Source: an uncultured Bacteroides sp.
GTDB taxonomy: Bacteria > Bacteroidota > Bacteroidia > Bacteroidales > Bacteroidaceae
Direction: 5' to 3'
DNA: 64,000 nt
Assembly: GCA_900544675.1 (NCBI GenBank)
Contig: UQVZ01000016.1
Coordinates: 1 to 64,000, forward strand
Of the stretch, positions 59,727 through 64,000 are shown piece by piece; position 1 is the first letter of the stretch, and each line of letters opens with the position of its first letter. A program made the translations under genes and the position numbers. The notes beneath the pieces are model-generated. The model saw only the letters and a program-made list of their open reading frames with translations, ran no database searches and was not told the origin of the DNA.

Positions 59727-60469
59727 ATAAGAATCATATAGATAGGATGATACGTCAGCGTGACGTTCCCTTTGGAATCTGCATAACGCCCGGCATACCG
59801 CGAACTGAAATCCGCCAGTTTCCTTGGAGTCCAATGGCAAGGACGGATGCCTGTCACGCCTGTATCTTTCAGATGACGCAGCACGTCCAGCGGCGACGGG
59901 AAGGAAAGGCGCATGCACGATTCCGAAGCATGCACCAGCCGATAGGAACCCGAAAGCGCATCGGTCAGCTCCTCCAACGAACGGTAAGGAAGCGCGTCGC
60001 CGGTCAGGCCGCGTATCTCTTCAGCATTCCTCGGGCCGAAGGTGCTGAAAGCCAGATAACCGTCGGGCGACAGCAGGCGACGGCATCCGCACAGGAAACG
60101 CTCGGGCGCGTCGAACCATTGCAGTGCCGAACACGATACAATCAAATCCTGCCCCGAAGGAAAATCGAGCAGCTCCGCATCCTTAGCCATAAAACACACC
60201 TTATCTTCCGGCAGGTCGGTGAAAAAAGGTGCCACCTCCGGACAAAGGTCGTTCAGCAACAACCGCTCCGGCTGCCAATGATGCAGATAGGCACGGGTGA
60301 ACAATCCCGTCCCGCAACCGATTTCAAGCACATGCCGATGTGCCGACAAAGGCACGTACTCCTGTATCAGCTTCACCATGCGCAAAGCTATCTGGCGCTG
60401 CACCAGGGCGTGGCGCAAATAGCTGTCCGAAGCCTTGGCAAACCGACTGCGTATCAAAGCCTTGTCCAT
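59717..60469 (-). CDS. bioC: Malonyl-ACP O-methyltransferase BioC
   Basis: This 250-residue SAM-dependent methyltransferase caps malonyl-ACP for pimelate synthesis. The SAM loop is seen in V-L-E-I-G-C-G-T-G-L-F-T near residue 45, followed by L-N-D-L-C-P-E and, at motif IV, V-S-C-S-A-L-Q-W-F. It overlaps bioG by 16 bp. The last two residues (R-S) and the TAA come from the spacer repeat, so the native C-terminus may have been replaced. Confidence 0.93.
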   Translation of the reverse strand: MDKALIRSRFAKASDSYLRHALVQRQIALRMVKLIQEYVPLSAHRHVLEIGCGTGLFTRAYLHHWQPERLLLNDLCPEVAPFFTDLPEDKVCFMAKDAELLDFPSGQDLIVSCSALQWFDAPERFLCGCRRLLSPDGYLAFSTFGPRNAEEIRGLTGDALPYRSLEELTDALSGSYRLVHASESCMRLSFPSPLDVLRHLKDTGVTGIRPCHWTPRKLADFSSRYAGRYADSKGNVTLTYHPIYMILIRS

Positions 60470-61122
60470 ACTTCCTCCTCTCCCGAAAGCAGACGGTCGA
60501 ACAAGGCGCCGTCATAGTGCTCCACTGCCTTCTCCACGGTTTCCACCCCCTGCCAGGCATTCCGCTGGTTGGCAGGCGGAAAGATTTTGTCGTTCGTGCC
60601 GACAATCGCCTTGTCCCACCGAAACGCAACGGCAGGCAAACGGCGCACACAGTCGTCCAGCGCCTGCAATTCCTCGTGCAAATCCTTTGTCGTCCGGTAA
60701 GGCTGATGCGACAAGAACTCTTTCACCTGTACCGCTGTCCCGCAAATGCGCCGGCGGAAGCGGACCAGTGTCGCATCGGAAAAGTTCTCCACTGTCGCCC
60801 GGAATATCGCTTCGGGGATTCCTCTCCGGTCGTCTATCGGATACGGGGTACCGCCCACGGCAACCTTCTCCTGCCACGGACAATCCTTTCCCGCCAGAAC
60901 CTGCCCTGCCACCCATACCCCCATCGACCAGGCAAGCAGACGTATTTCGCGATATTCCTCCAACAAGGTATAATCAAAATCCAAGTTGCGGTAGTCGAAA
61001 CACAGCAGGTAATCGTATCCATCCGCCACCTGCCTGCCGAACAAATGTTCGTCACTTCCCCATCCGGCAAAGAAAAGCAGCAGGCGGGGATTATTTTCTC
61101 TTTTTATAAATCGTTGTTGCAT
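60454..61122 (-). CDS. bioG: Pimeloyl-ACP methyl ester esterase BioG
   Basis: This 222-residue alpha/beta-hydrolase removes the methyl cap made by BioC. It matches the BioG (DUF452) rather than BioH subtype: L-L-L-F-F-A-G-W-G-S-D near residue 14, the nucleophile Ser in L-A-W-S-M-G-V-W near residue 86, and D-K-I-F-P-P-A-N-Q for the acid/His region, with His in V-E-H-Y-D. It overlaps bioC by 16 bp, so the two are translated together. Confidence 0.9.
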   Translation of the reverse strand: MQQRFIKRENNPRLLLFFAGWGSDEHLFGRQVADGYDYLLCFDYRNLDFDYTLLEEYREIRLLAWSMGVWVAGQVLAGKDCPWQEKVAVGGTPYPIDDRRGIPEAIFRATVENFSDATLVRFRRRICGTAVQVKEFLSHQPYRTTKDLHEELQALDDCVRRLPAVAFRWDKAIVGTNDKIFPPANQRNAWQGVETVEKAVEHYDGALFDRLLSGEEEVWTRL

Positions 61123-61130
61123 AGTTATAT

Positions 61131-61277
61131 TAGTTAGGAGTTATCGCTTCGCTAGAAGTTAAAGAAGTTATCGCTTTGCTAGAAGTTAAAGTAGAATACC
61201 TTCTTATGACTTTCTAGAAGTTAAAGAAGTCAAAGAAGTTATCGCTTCGCTAGAAGTTAAAGTACAATTCCTTCTTA
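61131..61277. repeat. Direct and inverted repeat cluster between bioG and bioF
   Basis: Tandem copies of GTTATCGCTTCGCTAGAAG (61140, 61168 as a GCTTTGC variant, 61240) alternate with AGTTAAAGAAGTTA and CCTTCTTATGA (61199 and 61270). The stop codon of bioF lies within the last CCTTCTTATGA unit (61275-61277). Confidence 0.8.
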
Positions 61278-62456
61278 TGAATTGAGCTTTACTTCATGAT
61301 AAAGCTTACCTCCTTGTTCTATATGGGTTATTATTTTCTCCACTTCAGTTTCGGGCAATGCGGCTGTAAGCGACAGGCGCAGACGCGAGGTGCCTTCAGG
61401 CACTGTGGGCGGACGGACTGCCAACACATAGAGTCCTTGCCGCTGCAATGCTTCGGCTTCCCGAAGTGCTGCCTCGCTCTCGCCTGCAATAAGAGGGACG
61501 ATATGACTTTCAGACGGACAAGCGTAACCCGCCTTCCGCACTGCCTCGCGCACCTTACGTGATATTTCCGCCAATCGGATGCGTCGTCCTTCCCATTCCT
61601 CCAACCGTTCGAACACAAACTTTGTCCACGCTACATTGAGCGGGGGAAGTGCCGTGGTAAAGATAAGTGTCCGCATCCGATTCACCAAATAATCGTGCGT
61701 CAAACGGCTGCATACCACGTAGGCGCCGACCGATGCCAAGGCTTTCCCGAACGTACCGCACAGGAAATCCACCTCCTGCAGGCAGTCTTGTTCTTCCGCT
61801 ACACCCAGCCCCCGTTTGCCTCGCACCCCAATGGCATGCGCCTCGTCGACATACAGCATCACATTCTTAAATTCTTTCTTCAGTGCCACCAACTCCGTCA
61901 ACGGAGCCACATCGCCATCCATACTGAAAACGCTTTCGGTCACCAGAATAATCCGGTTATACGAATGGCAGTGTTTCTCCAGGAGTTTACGGAGCTGGAC
62001 ATAGTCCTGATGGCGGTACCGGATACACGTGGCAGACGAAAGCCGGATGCCGTCTATCAGACTGGCATGCACCAGCTTGTCGGCAAGAATCAAGGTGTGC
62101 GCGTCCGACACGGCAGGCAGAATGCCGGTATTGGCGTGATATCCGCTACTGAACACCAGCGCGCTTTCCCTCCCGAAACGTTCCGCCAACAGCTTCTCCA
62201 GCTCGGTATAAACCGTAAAGTTGCCAGTCAGCAGACGCGAGGAAGAAGCCGAAAGCCAACGGTCGCGCGAAGAAAGTTCCTGCCAGAACTCTTCTTGCAA
62301 ACCGCTGTCGGCAGCCAGTCCCAAGTAGTCATTCGAAGACAGGTTCAGCATCCGCCTTCCGTCTTTCACTATCCACATCCCGCAATGTTCCGCTTCGGGC
62401 AGCGTGCGCAGGTTTCCTTCCCGCTCCAGTTTCTGTAACAAGTCTTTTTCGTTCAT
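61275..62456 (-). CDS. bioF: 8-amino-7-oxononanoate synthase
   Basis: This 393-residue PLP enzyme condenses pimeloyl-ACP/CoA with alanine. From the ATG at 62456 the start is M-N-E-K-D-L-L-Q-K. A longer frame adds residues encoded by an intergenic repeat and is rejected. Motifs are S-S-N-D-Y-L-G-L near residue 42, Y-H-A-N-T-G near 107, D-E-A-H-A-I-G-V near 205 and the PLP lysine in C-G-T-F-G-K-A-L near 237. The last codons and stop fall in a spacer repeat. Confidence 0.95.
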   Translation of the reverse strand: MNEKDLLQKLEREGNLRTLPEAEHCGMWIVKDGRRMLNLSSNDYLGLAADSGLQEEFWQELSSRDRWLSASSSRLLTGNFTVYTELEKLLAERFGRESALVFSSGYHANTGILPAVSDAHTLILADKLVHASLIDGIRLSSATCIRYRHQDYVQLRKLLEKHCHSYNRIILVTESVFSMDGDVAPLTELVALKKEFKNVMLYVDEAHAIGVRGKRGLGVAEEQDCLQEVDFLCGTFGKALASVGAYVVCSRLTHDYLVNRMRTLIFTTALPPLNVAWTKFVFERLEEWEGRRIRLAEISRKVREAVRKAGYACPSESHIVPLIAGESEAALREAEALQRQGLYVLAVRPPTVPEGTSRLRLSLTAALPETEVEKIITHIEQGGKLYHEVKLNS

Positions 62457-62752
62457 CTTTTTTTCACCACAGATTACACAGATTTTTTTCTTCAATGAAT
62501 TACACAGATTAAATAATTTATTTCTCTGTGTTTCCGTGTCTCTGTGTTCGATTTTATTTGAAACGCAGATTAACGCAGATTTTCGCAGATTATTATTTTC
62601 ACCACAGATTAATTAAATGAAGAATTAAAACTCTGTGTCTCCGTGTCTCTGTGTTTAAATAAGAAAAAATCTCCGTGCACTTTGCTTTCTCAAAAAATAG
62701 AAAACTTTGCGTCTCAGCGACTCTGCGTTCGATTTTATTAAACCATTATTAA
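62457..62752. repeat. Repeat-filled spacer between bioF and bioA
   Basis: About 300 bp of mixed repeats and no gene. It contains CACCACAGATTACACAGATT (62465 and, inverted, near 62762-62784 at the bioA end), CGCAGATTAACGCAGATTTT (62564), the ATTAAATAATTTATTTCTC word shared with 18998, and TCTGTGTCTCCGTGTC-type units (62526 and 62632), plus an AATGAAGAATTAAA unit near 62612. Confidence 0.8.
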
Positions 62753-64000
62753 TTAATTGGATAAATCTGTGTAATCTGTGGTGAACCTGAGCTCGCTCAC
62801 GATTTTCACCAGTCCCGATGTCAGCTTTGTCAGTTCATCGGAGCGGATGACGAACGGCGGCATCACATAAACCAGCTTGCCGAACGGACGCACCCAGATG
62901 CCTTCTTCCACAAAGCGGCGTTGCATCCACGCCATATCGACCGGCTGTTTGGTCTCGATGACCCCGATGGCACCCAGCACACGCACGTCTGCCACTTGGG
63001 GAAGTTCCGCCGCCGAAGCCAGTTCTTTGCGCAATTGGGTTTCGATACGGTTCACCTTTTCCTGCCAGCCGTAAGCAAGCAGCAGGTCGATTGACGCGCA
63101 CGCCACCGAGCAAGCCAGCGGATTGCCCATAAACGTAGGGCCGTGCATAAACACAGATGGAGCCTTCGACGAAATACCTTCTGCCACCTTCCTGTTTGCC
63201 AGCACAGCCGAGAAGGTCATATAGCCTCCGGTCAACGCCTTCCCGATACACATAATGTCCGGCTCCACCCCGGCGTGTTCCCAAGCAAAGAGCTTGCCGG
63301 TCCGGCCGAAACCGGTCGCTATCTCGTCGAAGAGTAACAAGACATCATACTCACGGCACAAGGCAGCCGCCTCACGCAAATACTGCGGATGGTAAAAACG
63401 CATCCCGCCCGCTCCCTGCACCACGGGTTCCAGTATCAACCCAGCCAACTCATCGTGATGCCTTTCCAGCATCTCGCGCAAAGGCCGGATATCGTTTTCG
63501 TCCCATTCGCCTCCGAAACGGCTTTGGGGAGCAGGAACAAAATGACGCACCGGCAATGCCGGACCGAACAAACTATGCATACCCGTGACAGGGTCGCATA
63601 CCGACATCGCATTCCACGTGTCCCCGTGATAACCCGAACGGATAGTCACGAAATTGGTTTTCTGCGGACGGCCTGCCGCATACTGATATTGTATAGCCAT
63701 CTTCAAAGCCACCTCTACCGCCACTGAACCGCTATCGGCATAAAAGATGTATTGCATCGAGGGCGGCACTATCCGCAACAGACGCTTGCCCAAGGCTATG
63801 GCCGGCTCGTGGGTCAGTCCGCCGAACATCACGTGTGCCATAGCTTTCAATTGACGCTCAATAGCCTCATTCAGTTCGGGACGGTTGTATCCGTGCACCG
63901 CGCACCACCACGAAGACATTCCGTCTATCAGTTCGGTACCGTCTGCCAGTGTAATCACGCATCCTTCTGCCCGCTCCACCTTATAAGTGGGCAAGGGATT
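62753..64000 (-). CDS. bioA: Adenosylmethionine-8-amino-7-oxononanoate aminotransferase, cut by the window edge
   Basis: The gene runs past 64000, so the start lies outside the window. The visible part (more than 410 residues) begins before N-P-L-P-T-Y-K-V, where the E. coli protein has about 30 more residues. Class III aminotransferase motifs are D-G-M-S-S-W-W, H-V-M-F-G-G-L-T-H-E, D-S-G-S-V-A-V-E-V-A, Y-H-G-D-T, L-L-F-D-E-I-A-T-G-F-G-R-T-G and the PLP lysine in C-I-G-K-A-L-T-G-G. It converts KAPA to DAPA using SAM. The last ten residues and stop come from a CACCACAGATTACACAGATT repeat. A fusion to bioB upstream cannot be excluded. Confidence 0.93.
   Translation of the reverse strand, partial: NPLPTYKVERAEGCVITLADGTELIDGMSSWWCAVHGYNRPELNEAIERQLKAMAHVMFGGLTHEPAIALGKRLLRIVPPSMQYIFYADSGSVAVEVALKMAIQYQYAAGRPQKTNFVTIRSGYHGDTWNAMSVCDPVTGMHSLFGPALPVRHFVPAPQSRFGGEWDENDIRPLREMLERHHDELAGLILEPVVQGAGGMRFYHPQYLREAAALCREYDVLLLFDEIATGFGRTGKLFAWEHAGVEPDIMCIGKALTGGYMTFSAVLANRKVAEGISSKAPSVFMHGPTFMGNPLACSVACASIDLLLAYGWQEKVNRIETQLRKELASAAELPQVADVRVLGAIGVIETKQPVDMAWMQRRFVEEGIWVRPFGKLVYVMPPFVIRSDELTKLTSGLVKIVSELRFTTDYTDLSN

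Noticed and set aside
62457..62495. N-terminal extension of BioF to 62495
   Set aside because: The extra residues are encoded by the CACCACAGATTACACAGATT spacer repeat, and the ATG at 62456 gives the family's normal start.

Overview
This window looks like a gut Bacteroidales chromosome (Bacteroides/Phocaeicola type). The evidence is Bacteroidetes-only families (DUF4494, DUF6340, BT4734/VirE-type proteins, LA_2272 surface repeats, a TonB receptor), an IS66 remnant, the absence of clear Shine-Dalgarno sequences, and repeated -7 boxes of the form TAnnTTTG upstream of lead genes. Most of the DNA is roughly 45-55% GC by eye. The segment 27.0-32.7 kb is clearly AT-rich.

0-13 kb (+ strand) is mainly metabolic: an L-fucose-isomerase-like protein, DUF4494, a YggS-type PLP protein, a dihydroorotate-dehydrogenase-like protein, an acyl-CoA ligase coupled to an LA_2272-repeat protein, the late histidine genes hisH-hisA-hisF-hisIE coupled to an FtsE-like ATPase, then lysC and lysA with a strong intrinsic terminator between them. 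13-25 kb is a mixed stretch: a BT4734/VirE-type primase-like gene on the minus strand carrying copies of an intergenic repeat inside its reading frame, an 800-bp non-coding stretch with two copies of a TGTAATTGTAA hairpin around an AT palindrome, valS, a metallo-beta-lactamase-fold hydrolase, two hypothetical genes, an EamA transporter, and an XRE-cupin regulator paired with a second acyl-CoA ligase. It ends at a decayed IS66 element with intact inverted ends.

25.9-58.2 kb is the unusual part: about 25 consecutive minus-strand genes, mostly with spacers under 120 bp and several ATGA overlaps. I see one good promoter (TTTG-N20-TAACTTTG) at the upstream end and no further full match in the spacers. 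In transcription order the run encodes three paralogous beta-helix-like proteins with a KdgF-like cupin; FISUMP lipoproteins; a DJ-1/PfpI protein, an MIF-type tautomerase and a TPP-dependent enzyme; an outer-membrane barrel and an MFS transporter; a complete partner-switching module (receiver-SpoIIE phosphatase, two STAS proteins, RsbW-like kinase) interleaved with an AGE-family epimerase, GlgX and a second DJ-1 protein; a membrane coiled-coil/propeller protein; a sensor kinase that has lost its phosphoacceptor His; a canonical soluble kinase; a TonB receptor; and a one-module NRPS (C-A-T-TE) with a Cys in the TE nucleophile position, followed by a nitroreductase and a VOC protein. The partner-switch/GlgX/AGE/DJ-1 core recalls the cyanobacterial icfG cluster. 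My working inference is that a sensory relay controls glucan metabolism, and that its 3' end has acquired a peptide-biosynthesis cassette; the composition break lies inside the TonB receptor gene.

58.9-64.0 kb (minus strand) is a biotin operon, bioA (cut by the window edge)-bioF-bioG-bioC-bioD. Its spacers are filled with short repeat families that also supply gene ends and stop codons. No rRNA, tRNA or CRISPR was found. Gene coordinates include the stop codon.
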